Assembly: GCA_003117195.1 (NCBI GenBank)
Contig: BDSI01000037.1
Coordinates: forward strand, 691,501 to 755,500
Direction: 5' to 3'
Source of the DNA: Eudorina sp. 2006-703-Eu-15
Taxonomy: Eukaryota > Chlorophyta > Chlorophyceae > Chlamydomonadales > Volvocaceae
Length of the DNA stretch: 64,000 nucleotides
A program made the position numbers and the translations under genes. Shown in pieces: positions 1 to 11,625 of this stretch (position 1 is its first letter; every line of letters starts with the position of its first letter). Below the pieces are notes generated by a model that saw only the letters and a program-made list of their open reading frames with translations, ran no database searches and was not told the DNA's origin.

Positions 1-296
1 GGGGGTTGGGAGGGAGAGGGAGGAGGACGAGAGGTTTCAGTTTCATGTACTGGAGGACGCATGGCTGAGCCGACCGGTGGAGACCCGCTCCGAGTCGCCC
101 CTCGAACGGGCTCCCGCGGCGTCTCCGCCGCCTCAGTCCCCGTCGTCCCTGCGCCCTTACACCCCCTTGCGACCCGACACAGTAAGACCCGCCGCCCGAC
201 CCCACACACTGCACCGCGCACCCCAGAAATGAGGTAACGCACTCGTTCCCCCCCACCCGCGAGCCCGGCACCCGACCCCACGCGACCCGCGCTCAC

Positions 297-3200
297 CGCC
301 CCCAGGTGTCCGTGCTCCACCGCCAGGTGCAGCGGGGAGGTGCTGTCACCCGGCTGCCGCTGCCCCGACACACCCGCCGCCAGCAGCGCCTCCAGCACGG
401 TCCCGTTGCCCTGCTGCGTGGCGTCCCGCAGGTCGCCCGCCAGCGTGTGCATCAGCCCCGCCGAGTCGCCGACCCGCGGGTCGCGCAGCGACACACCGGC
501 CCGCCGGAACGCGGACACCGTCTCCGGGTGGCCCATGCGCGCGGCCTCCAGCATGGCCGAGTGCGCGTGCTGGTGCGCCACGTCCGAGGGCATGCCCTCC
601 AGCAGCACCTCCACCACGGCCTGCAGCGCGGGGACACGACGGGGGCGCGGCCGGGGGGTCGCCGGGACAACACGCCGGGGTCGCCCGCACCAGGGAGGGC
701 TTCGTCAAGTCTGGTCACGGCACGTCAACCGTTCCCAGCTCCCCAAAAGGGCCGCCGGGCCGGGCTTGGCGCAGCCGATTGGCCGGCCTTCAAGTCGGAA
801 TGCGGCTCCATAAGCCCGAGGGGCCACCGTAGGGGCCATCCGAGGGGCATCAGGATCAAAGAGTCAGCGCCGCCGCCCACAGCAGTGTCCCCGCAGTGTC
901 CCCGGCAGCCACCCCGCCGCCTCGCACGCACCGTGTGGCCCTTGGACGCCGCCAGCAGCAGCCCCGCGAAGGCGCACCCCGCCTCCTCGCCGTAGTTGTA
1001 GCCGCCGGCGGTCCGCAGGTCGGCCGACTCGCCCCCGTTGCACCAGCCCATGAAGTCGTGCGCGGCCTGCTGCCGCTTCTTCTCCGCCGTAAGACACGCG
1101 TCTCGCTTCTGTCGGCTTTCCAGGTACGTCATCACAGCGGCGGCGCCCACCCGCCTCGCCTCGTCCAGCGCCGTGTTTCCCCACCTGTCCTGGAAGTTGG
1201 GGTCCGCGCCGCCCTCCTCGACCAGCAGCTTGACGGCCGCCAGGTTGCCCTCCGCGCCCGCGATGTGCAGCGCGGAGCGCTTGTCGTAGTCGCACGAGTC
1301 GGGCGGCGCGCCGGAGCGGAGCAGGCGACGCAGCTTGACCAGGTCGCCCTCAAAGACAGCCGTACACATCTCAGCCGCCACCGTCAGGCCGCCAGAGCCC
1401 AGCCTGCAGACCGAATCCGGGGGCGACGAGAAGGACTGTCTCCCACCCCACGTGCGACAAGGTGCGGCAGGGATGGCGCGCGCCGATTGGCAACGCCATG
1501 AGTCGGCAAAACACACCCAACGCTCTGACACACCCAACGCTCCCAGGTGAGGGTGTGCGCCCGAGGAGATAAATCGAACCCCTCACCGAATAGAACACCC
1601 TCGGGGGGAACGCAAGGCAGGGATGAACGCAAGGCACGAGCAACCCCGTGGCCGTTCGTACTCACGTGGCGCCGTACTTCAGCAGCATCTCAATCGTACT
1701 GTCGTGCTCGTTCTTGACGGCCTCTGCTAGGGCGCTGTTGCCGAAGGCGCTGCGGTCGGGAGGGGGAAACAAAGGAAATTGGTAGACATGTTCAAACTGA
1801 GCTAGGCGAGGGTGGGAGCACGAGGCCCAAAGTATGAAGACCCCGAGCAGCTGGCGGAAGGGCCGATGACAACGCACTGGTAAGGGGTCCGGAAGTGCCG
1901 CAATAATGGTGCTCCTGACTCGTCCCAGCCCCGTGTCAGGCTCCAATGCCGTGTCAGGCTCCGTGCACGGCAACGATGCACGACACCCGCTTCGGCAGCA
2001 ATCCGCGCACACGACAGACACGTTTGCACCAGCTGCCACGAAGCGCGGGACTTCAAACGACACGTGAATCCCAATGGCCCCGCAATAAATTCGGTTCCGA
2101 AGCGCCCCAAACGTGGTATGTCCTTACAGCAAGTCCCCACGCTGAGGCTCAACCCCAGGGCCCCCATCGCTGCTCACTCGGTCTTGTCCTTGTCCGCTCC
2201 TGCGTCCAGCAGCAGCTGCACCGCCTCCTGCGGACGACAACGACACAGCCGCCGGCAGCAACGGCAAATCAGCGTCAGGAGGTATGAACATGGGATCAGC
2301 AGCGCACGAGGGCAGCAGGCATTGCCGCCGCGGCCAGACCCACAGATCAGGAAACCCGGTTTAGGCAATATCCTGCTAAGTACGTTCACTTCCAGGCAAT
2401 TACGTCGAGCACCGTGCATTCGGTTTACTCTGGCTTGGGTCGGGCAGGTTTCGCCGCTGAACACACCTGCGCACACCACAACGCACAACTACACAACACA
2501 TCGGCACTCCAGGGGCGCGACCACGGGGGCACTCACGTCGTGGCCCTTTGCCGCCGCCAGCATCAGGCCCGTGCGGCCGTCGTAGTCCGCCGTGTTGGGG
2601 GTGATGCCCTGGTTGAGCATGGTCCGCAGCGACTCCACATCTCCTTGCGCGCACTGCACGTCACGTCACGTCACATCACGTCACGGGCGAGCGCAAGCGC
2701 GAGAGCGAAAGCGAGGGCGGGGCGTGTGCGGATGAATGCACGGGGAGTTGGGGACCCTTCAGGAGGGGAGACCACCTCGGGTTGAAAAGCAAGGCGCACA
2801 CAGCGGCGGCGGTCAGGACGGTTCGGCGCCAGGTGTTCAAAGAAAAGAAGACAAGTTCCAGGCGCCCGAACGTAACGACGTCCGTTTGTGCCACACGGAC
2901 GAATGCATGAGCCGCGGCCCCCGACGCAGGGCCGTGTGTGTGAGCAGCGCACTCCGAGGCAGGTGGTGCGAAGGGAGCGCAGCTGCTCACCCCGCTTCCG
3001 CCTCCCGCTCAGCGGCTTGTGCCGTTATGTGCCTTTTATCTCGCGACCCACAGGCCCTGGTCAGACGCCTGCAGGGCCACAGACAGGACGACACCAGCCC
3101 CGCTGGCCTCACCCCCTACACACCCCACGCCCTACGCCTCCCGGTCGTGTACCTCCGACGCGACGCGCACGTACCGTGTTGAGGAACTCAAAGGTGCGCA

Positions 3201-6200
3201 TCTCGTCGCACTTGCGCGAGTGTGTGGCTGCGACGGTGCGCACGTCGTCCAAGCGAGTGATCATCTCCATCTGATGGTGGGTCAGCGCGTCTGGCGAGCC
3301 AGGGCCGGGGTCGGGGAGCGGGCTTTAGCACGGGGAGCGGGGTTTAGCAAGGTGCCGACGTAGGGGGGTTGGGGTCCAGGTGCACAGCCAGGGCTCGGCA
3401 GCGCAAGGTACGGCTACAATCTTAACCAGCGAGGCGGTACCCCCAACACAGGGAAAGAGACAACGCAGAAAATATGCAGGCAAGGATGACCTGAGCTGGC
3501 TTCCCAGAGCACAGCTCCGGTGAAGAGTGGACTTGAGCCGGGGTATGAGGGGAGTGTGATAAGAGAGCTGCCTGGCGCTTGGAAGCATTTCGCCCTTAGC
3601 CAGTTACCATGCGCCGCCCAAAGCAAGGCAGAATCGGTGAAACACGATGCGCGGAGGCTGCTGGCCCAATGGCCCCTGTCCCCGCCCGGGGGTCGCAGTC
3701 CCCGCCCTCCCCGCCCTCCGCACCCCGGGTCTGGGCCAGCAGGATGGGGTCGGTGCTGTCGGCGAAGCCCCCGCTGCCGTTCACCAACGACAGCGCCACG
3801 TGCAGCTGCGTGGCGGTCAGCTGGTGGCTCGCGGCCGCCTGCTTCAGGTTCTCCTCGACCGCCGCCTCCGCGGCGTGCTGCACGTTGTCAAGCACCAGCT
3901 TCGCCTATAGCACCACGGCGGCGGGAGAGGAGCAGAGGACAGCGGACCGAGCAGGCAGGGCGTTGCTGGTTCACAAAGTTACGCGACGGGGCCATCTCTG
4001 CCAACAGTGCACCGAGTACCGCAGTCAAGTGAATCCCTTCCACACGTGGGCCCGGCGTGGACCTCCTGCTTCCGTGTTCCTTGGAGATGTTTTGGCCCTC
4101 ACAAGGATGATCTCTAGCGCCGTTTCCCAACATCCAGCCCCGTGGACCTCTAGGGTTGATGGCGGGATCCAGCCCAGAGGACCTGTAGGGTCGATGGCGG
4201 GCGCCGCCGGGCCCAGCTCTCCTACCTGTTGGGGGAACTGCTCCGTCAGCAGCTCCCAGGCCGCCTTCGGCAGCGACAGGACCCGCACCGGGGTCCGCCC
4301 CACCACGGTCTCGTAACTGGCGCCGTCTGCGGGTTGGCGGTTTCGCAGGAGAGGTTTGCCGAGGGGAGGTCACGGGTTGAAGTGCCGGGCTAGGGACCCT
4401 TGAGCCGCGGCGGCGAGGCGGCGGGATCGCCCAGAGGCGGTGGTGTATATGGTGGCGCGTTGTGGTTGCGATGGCGATGCCTGCCGGTCGCATTCGGTGC
4501 GTTCGGTGCGCGTTCGTGCCTTAAATCCACGTATGGTAGGTTACGGTTTGTACGGCACCGAGTGACGTGTCTCACCCGTGAAGAAGGCCACTTCCGCCAG
4601 CGCGTCGCTTGGGCCCTTTTTCAGAGATGAGGAGAGGTTGAGGTTCTTGACGGTCGCTTTGACGGGCGACATCAGGGTGATTCCGCCCGGGGACAGAAGG
4701 GGCGAGGTCGCGCCTGTGTGGGGAAGCCGGGCGGCGTTGAAATCGCCAAGGCGCCAAAGGAGCTCAGCATGACGAGAAGAGAGGAGCATGACGAGAGGTA
4801 CAGCATGACGAGAGGTACAGCATGACGAGAGGAGCAGCACACGGGACGGCAGCCGTCGGGTGCTGCAAGCTCGGAGTGTGTGCTGTAGTGTTGTTGCTGC
4901 ACGCGACCAGCTACGGCTTCGGGCTACGGGCGTTGCAGTGAGACGCCCGCATGCCTGGCCTGGCAGACATCCACCGCCGCCGCACTGCTACGGTACTACC
5001 AACAGTCCTAAAACAGGCACACGAACACACCCCGCCCCGCCGCGCCGCGCTCGGTTCTCACCGACATGGACGCTGGTATCACGGTCCTCGATGCTCAGCG
5101 ACCTCTCGCCCCGGTCGCCGACTTGTGACGCCGACAGGTCCGACTCGGACACCCGGCTGTGCGCGAACGACCCCTCCGACATGCCGCTGAGGCCGCCCGT
5201 CGACATGCCGCCCGTGCCGTACACGCCGCCGATGCGCTGGCCCGCGCGCGACACCAGGCACTCCCCCAGCATCACCACCAGCAGATCCACCACATTGTCC
5301 CCCTCGCTCATGATCTCGACGCCAGGGAGGAACAGCTCCACGCGCGCGACGGTGAGGAGCGCGTCCAGGAAGCGCTGCTTGCAGCCCTTGAAGAGGTAGC
5401 AGTTGCGCACGGGGTGCAGGTACAGGTGGCGCAGCACCAGGCGGCGGATGGTGGTGGGGTAGATGCCCAGCACGTTGTCGTCGGTGGTCTGCGCGCTGTC
5501 GAAGTGGACCTCCAGGTGCTCACGCATGGCCTTGTACAGCCGCTGAGCGCCGCAGGTGGGTATGGGCGCAGATGGGAAAGGACATGGGCGTGTGGGCGCA
5601 GATGGGAAAGGACATGGGCGTGTGGGCGCAGATGGGAACAGGCGCGTCAGGGTGGGTGGGTGGGTGGGTGGGTGGGTCGGTGGGTAATGGGTTGACACAA
5701 GAGGTGCCCCGGGAGGGAATCGCTGGAGGGGTCGGCGGCGCACATTGGGACGCACGTCCGCTACGCAGGGCCGGAACGTGGGCCTATCCCTGTGTCGAGG
5801 CCCGATACGGACACACGCGCGTCGCACGGACCCTTAATCAGATACCCCTGATAGCCGGGTTAGGAGTGATCCATGTCCCGTTTTGGGGACATTTCCTCCA
5901 TAATGAAGAACCAAACAGCAATACCTTCAAGTCCTTTCGTTCGTGGCCGGTTTTTGAGGCAGCTGCCTTTCAAACGGAACCGCCCGGCCTGCGCGGAGTG
6001 CCCCCAGTCGCTCATCTCCCCTCACGTCAAACATGGCAGCCACACCGCCAAGCCCCTCATCCCCTCCCGTCATGTGTGTGATGACGCACCCCGCCCCAGA
6101 GGCTCGCCCCTTCGCCCCCTCCGCGCCCTCGCCCCTTCGCCCCCTCCCCCCCTCTCCCCCCTTCGCCCCCTCACGTCGGGCAGCTCGTTTTCGCGGCTGT

Positions 6201-9200
6201 ACTCGTTCAGGTGGCTGATGCTCTCGCGGAAGGACTTGCTGTGCTCGTCGGCGCGGACCATCTGCAGACACGGGGGCGGGGGCGGGGGCAGGGGCGGAGT
6301 GATCCTTTGCGTTTCCTCGCTGTCTGTACTGACGTAAGGGAGGGGATAGGCGCACAGGGATTCGGCGGACCGCCAGAGGCACACAGGAATCCGGGGTGAC
6401 AGCGAAAGGTATGGAGCGGCGGCGCGCGGGCGGGTCCATGCGAGGGGTTCAAACACGCTAACAGCGACTCACAGAATGCGGGTTGAGAGTGAGCCCGCGC
6501 GGAACGAGAGCCCGGCAGCCCGCGGGCTCAAGAGACATTCCACGTCGTGGGGCAGCTGGGTTCCAAAGTCCAGGGATGCTCCGGAGTGCGGCTGGACGGG
6601 TGCGGGAGTCCCCGGAGTGCCAGGGATGCTCCGGAGTGCCGGAGCCAACATTCACCGCCCGCTGCCCGCTGTGAGGACGGTAGTACGCGACGACCGATTG
6701 CAGCGGCTGGGTGGGCATGGTAGCGCCCACCGTGTAGCGCAATGCATGTGTCCGGCGTGTGCAGGCCTAGAGGCCTTCAGGGGTGCTGGGCAAGAGGGCC
6801 CGATGGAAGGCCCGCACGAGCCAGCCTGACCCGTACGGCAACGTACGGCATGCCGCGGCTGGATGCCGGTATCGCCGTGCACTGACTGTACGGTCCCGCC
6901 CCCTTTGGTACCCCACGCACCATAATCGTGACCGTGCCGATGATGTAGGCGCCCAGGAACAAGTTGAAGAGCTGGCGGTACGGAATACGGAGTACGGAGT
7001 ACGGATGTCACATGCAGGCGACCAAGTGTGCACGTTAAGCTTGAAGCGTATGGTTGGGGATTTGAGGCTCGAAGGGAGGGTAGCAACCGGTGCATACCCG
7101 CACGCAAATACACGCTGCTATATCGGAGTGCCGGGACCACATGATTCCACCTCCCCCATCTCCTCCTTTACTGGTCCCTGTCATAATTGCCATCGGGTTC
7201 TCATCTCGCGGCTCGGTTCTCTTGTACACGTCTACAGGATGCGGATACGGCATACGGGCAGCTCTTGCGGCACTGCTCTGCCCCGCACTCCTGTTCTGCC
7301 TGCCCACTAACACACCCAATCTCCTGGACTGCCCGGTAACCACCCATGCTGCACTCGGCCTCCTGCCGGATTTCGTGTATCCACCACAACTGAATACAAC
7401 CACCATACCCACCAGGTAAATGAGCATGAGCGACAGCTCCAGGACCGTGTACGGGTACAGACGACCGTCGCCCATGGACGTGAAGATGGTGACGCTGAAG
7501 TACAGCGCCATAATGTACTGCTCGTACACCGGTCGACTGGTGAAGGCCACGGAGTTTCGAGACACCCAAGTGTCATGGTTTGAGGACATAGGGAAGTCGA
7601 GCTCCTCGCGGGCCACGTGGAAAAAAATGCAGGCGGCCCAGCTGCAAATACCAGGCGGGGGAGCGAGGCCGTCGGTTGATGTTGCGTTCGGTTCGAACGC
7701 TTCGCGCTGAGAGAGAGAGAGGGATGGGATACAGCTGTTAACACAGCTGTCCACGCTTTGCTTTCAGACAGCAATCATTGCAATATTGATGATGATGACC
7801 CCGTGTTTGGAGGTGTTCCGGTACAACCGGGTTTGATGCGTCACACGAAAAGCCGGCGGGACCGGCGGAAGACCTTCTTACTGCGCTGTGAAGAAGACGT
7901 AGATGTAGTTGCGCAACAACATCAGGGTGCCCTGGCTCAGCATCATGCGGTAGTCCAGCACGTGGAAGAGGTCGAAGACTCTGTAGGCGCGAGACTGAGC
8001 GGCGGGGAGTCCCGAGTCGTGAGCGCGGGACGGGACGGGGGGAGCGAGGGCGGCAAGCGGCTCAGCGGATCTGCGGGTCTGACGACAGAAAAGCACGACC
8101 GCACCACACTGAGGCAAGTTGATATCACGCCGAGCCGCGTGGGTGGGGTTGCCGCAAACAGCACTGATCCACTCCCTGGACTCCCTGGCCAATGGCCCCG
8201 AGGGCCCATCCCGTCACCATACCCACATACCCAAGCAACCAGTGGATGGGTCTGCCTCCCCGCTGTTTCCATATCCGACCCGCCGCGTTCTTCCAACCTC
8301 TAAACCTCACCAGCGCAAGCAGCTTGAGCCAGTCGATGCTTTCCAGGACCCGCGGCGCCGCGTGCAGGCGCTTGGCAATGCTCGAGACCACCAAGTCGTA
8401 GGGGAAGCAGCCCAGGACGTCGAGGACGAACTTGAGGCTGCGGATGGCACGTCGCGGTGGTGTGGGAGGTGTGGGCTCTTCATGATCGGGAGTGGGGGGG
8501 CAGGGTGTGGGACGCCCAGGCGGCCAGCCAGCACTCGCGTGCGCTGACGCCGTACATGCTGTGCACGCTGTGCATGCGGTACCCTTCCTGCCCCCAGACT
8601 CGTTCCTATGCAGATAGGCCACCTATCTAGGTTCTCCTTTGGATCTGGGTGGGGTTTCCCTGTCTTATCCCCTGTCTTATCTTAGCCCCCCGAGCACGCC
8701 TGTGCCCGCAAGCTGGACGGACCTTTTCAGGTAACCGATGGCCATCTTGGGCTGTGTTGTGACCAGCATGCCCGTCTCCGGGTCAAAGTACGCCACGAAA
8801 AATTTGAGTATGAAGTCGAGGAGGAAGGTCACGATGATAACGTACTCGACGAAGGTCATGCCGCTGTACGTCAAGGGCGGGCGGGAGGGCGGGCGGGATC
8901 GACGGTGCAACCACCTGGCGTGCTGGCGACGCAAGGCCCTTTTGGGCAGTACACCGTTGGAGTTCGCGGGTCAGGATACTACTAATGATCAGTGAGGCGG
9001 CGTGCTTCATTACTGCTGAGCGAGCCTTTGCGCCGGGAGCACGGAGGTCCGTATACGGTACGGCACAACTGAAAAATTATACCGCCGCTAAAATACACAA
9101 GAGGCAGGATTTACTTGGGCAGGTAGCCAGGCACGCACAAGCTGGCGGGCAGGTAGCCAGGCACTCACACGGCTGAGGGCATGCCTGGCTGCTGAAAGGC

Positions 9201-11251
9201 CATTTGAAAGGGCTCCACCCAACAGCTGATGATGGCGATGGCGACCGCGTAGTAGAACCACCAGACCTGGTACCTGCGCGACAAGGAGGCGCAGTGCGGC
9301 GCACAGAAGGCGACAGAGGGCGACTGGGAGAGGCGGCTTCATAATCGTGCTGCGACTCAGCAAAGGCAGCGCTGGCATGTTGGCGGAATGATGTGGCGGA
9401 ACGGAGCAAAGCACAGCACACCGCAAAGCACAGCACACCGCAAAGCACAGCACACCGCAAAGCACAGCACACCGCAAAGCACAGCACACCGCAAAGCACA
9501 GCACACCGCAAAGCACAGCACACCGCAAAGCACAGCACACCGCAAAGCACAGCACACCGCGCGATCGTGTGGCTCTCAATTCCACCCTCAGCCGCGTCCA
9601 CAACGGACACCTGCAACAGCGCTATAGCAGCAGGTGCAACCCGGGCCAACACCAGTGATGACCCACGCCAACCCAGTACGGCGTGGGCCATCGCTGTGGC
9701 CAATGAGCAATGACGCACTCAGTTCTGCAACCTCTGAACAATCGGCCCCTCCCCCAGCAGCCAACGCGCCATGGTGTTGCCATCCAGGCGCGTTATTGGG
9801 AGCCAATAATGCAACCCTTGCCTCTCGTGTTGCGTTCAGTCTGATGCGGTGACGTATAGCGGCGACTGCGACGCCCTCGGACGGCACGGCGCAGGAGCAC
9901 TGGCTGTGCGGTGCGGTCCTTTTCACCAGTGAACGGCCCTGCACCGATTCTGAACCCGCTAGGGTTCAGTCAACGCGAGGGCCTCCCCTACTCCAACGCA
10001 CCAGACGGTCTCCGGAAGGATCACCATACGGGTGGTCATGAATATTTTGGCGCTCCGGAACTTGGCCGCCATCCGCTCACGAAATCCGTCGGTGGGACCC
10101 AGCAGGAACGCCGGCACCTCTGGTGCCTTGCTCGTGCTCTGCTGTGACATGACCTGCCGGGCTGGCTGCCGCCCCTGTGAAAGCGCGTTGGGGCGGCCAG
10201 CCTGCAGCACAAAGACGGCGCGTAACAATGGCATCACGCAGCAGGTCACTTGGGAGTCATCCGGCTGTTGCTGTAGGCTGTTGCTGTAGGCTGTTGCTGT
10301 AGGCTGTTGCTGTAGGCTGTTGCTGTAGGCTGTTGCTGGGCTGCGCGAGAGCATAGACAGCGCTGTCGCTGCTGGGGCTGTCGATCATGCGCGGCAGGGA
10401 GACGTGCAAGTCCCTATATCGGTGCCCCAGCTTGCGTCCCAGCTTGGGGCGCGGACAATGAACCCCTTCAGCCCCGCAAGACAAGACGCTGCCTTGTCCA
10501 ATGACGCCCAGCCGATGAAGATTTCAGCGTGGTATGCACTTCATTGCCCTAAACCAGTCCGAAGGTGGCGACCTGAAAAGCGCGAAGGGCTTGACGGTAG
10601 CATGACGCGTTACCGGTAGGTGAGGGGGCCATGAGCTGCCGGCCAACGCAAATGCGCGCAACAGGTTCCGCTGCACGTGCTGCTGAGGGCTTCCCCCTGT
10701 ATCGTTTACCGTCGTGTCCTGACTTCTGGGTCAAATGGTACTACCGGTGGACATACCGCATTCATATCTTTGCTTACTTGGGATTTGCGTGCTTGTCAGT
10801 GAGTCGGGCAAGCCCCCGCGCCATGCCGCGCATTACGGGTTTTTCATGCCGCACTCGCCATGCAGTGGCCCACATGGTCCGCTTGGGCCACACCTTCAAA
10901 AGCGCCTGACACCCAAGTGAGAGCAGCACTCACCAAGACTTTGGTGGCCACGATAGCCTTGTTCAGTTTGCGCCAGGCGTGTTTCCCTGACACGGCGCCA
11001 TCTGGGTCCGCTGAGCGTGACGTGACAGATGACATCTTCGGCCCATCCAGGTTGCCGCTGCCCTCCCCGCTCTGCTGCTGGCCGGCCACAGCATCCAGGG
11101 CCGTGAGCTTATCCTTCACGACGCTCTCCTGGAGGAGCTCCGAAATCCGCGCCGACTTCTTCTGAAACTTCCCGCCAGGTCCGGCGCTTGGCGGGCCCTG
11201 CGGGGCGGGGCCGGGCAAGGCGAGCACCGCGTCGCGGGAGCAGGCAAACTG
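297..11251 (-). CDS. Shaker-type K+ channel with CNBD and ankyrin repeats, left tandem copy (3' end outside window)
   Basis: Family role: voltage-gated potassium channel of the plant KAT/AKT type in a membrane. Exons read 5' to 3': 10934-11251, 10002-10153, 9169-9273 (S1), 8723-8863 (S2), 8311-8437 (S3), 7882-7994 (S4), 7413-7641 (S5 and pore), 6921-6971 (S6), 6175-6261 (C-linker), 5062-5542, 4576-4656 and 4226-4326 (CNBD), 3724-3904, 3175-3290, 2537-2653, 2178-2227, 1666-1749, 932-1403, 297-620 (ankyrin repeats). Phases agree at every junction. The pore reads FTSMGD where plant channels have TxGYGD. The CNBD is split by a Gly/Ser-rich insert. The donor at 8722 (gtccgt) is weak. The 5' end is uncertain: a possible first exon is 11554-11625 (starts MDSVASAALSVV, ends in phase 0). 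The last visible exon ends at a GTGAGC donor, so the C-terminus lies beyond the left edge. It has four introns that the right-hand copy lacks. Confidence 0.8.
1773..1802 (-). repeat. Shared 3'-intron element, copy 1 (decayed)
   Basis: In the left channel, in the intron before exon 1666-1749, 24 nt from the acceptor. On the minus strand it reads GTCTACCAATTTCC after a TTTGAAC block. It is homologous in position to copy 2. Confidence 0.7.
5568..5688. repeat. 30-bp tandem repeat followed by (GGGT)n
   Basis: About 2.5 copies of a 30-bp unit containing GATGGGAAAGGACATGGGCG, then a run of GGGT at about 5650-5680. It is in the intron just upstream of the left channel's CNBD exon. Confidence 0.85.
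9406..9558. repeat. 17-bp minisatellite, nine copies
   Basis: Unit GCAAAGCACAGCACACC repeats without spacers in the intron before the S1 exon of the left channel. All frames stay open through parts of it, which makes spurious cysteine-rich ORFs. Confidence 0.95.
10263..10337. repeat. 13-bp minisatellite, about six copies
   Basis: Unit GGCTGTTGCTGTA repeats in tandem in the intron between exons 10934-11251 and 10002-10153 of the left channel. Confidence 0.9.
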
Positions 11252-11625
11252 CTGTTACAGCTCCAGTTGGCGTATAGGAATGGCGCTCCAACGCGCTCTA
11301 GCGCTTCATGCTTGTGGTATACCTCCCATGAACGGCACGAATGCCGTGCCACGCGGGCCTGTCAACAGTTTATGTTGAAGCCCTGCGCTTAGTCACCGAG
11401 AAACCTAGCAAGGCAACGTGCGCGACCTGAGCTGGTTGCAGCCTTGGGTATGTAAAGATGCAACCAAGCACGTACTGCTTGTACCCACAACCCACGTGGG
11501 GTTAACTTCAACGGCCCATCAACTATCCGACCCTTCGCGAACAGCACGCTGACCTCGCCGGCGCCTCGATTTAAGTCAGCGCTGCTCTTGACAACGCTTA
11601 ACGCGGCCGACGCGACCGAATCCAT

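Noticed and set aside
9406..9558. CRISPR-like array
   Set aside because: The units are head-to-tail with no spacers, in a eukaryotic intron. The same applies to the 13-, 14-, 27- and 41-bp arrays.
9388..9713. Cys-rich or His/Ser-rich repeat peptides near 9.4-9.7 kb
   Set aside because: Produced by the 17-bp minisatellite in a channel intron.
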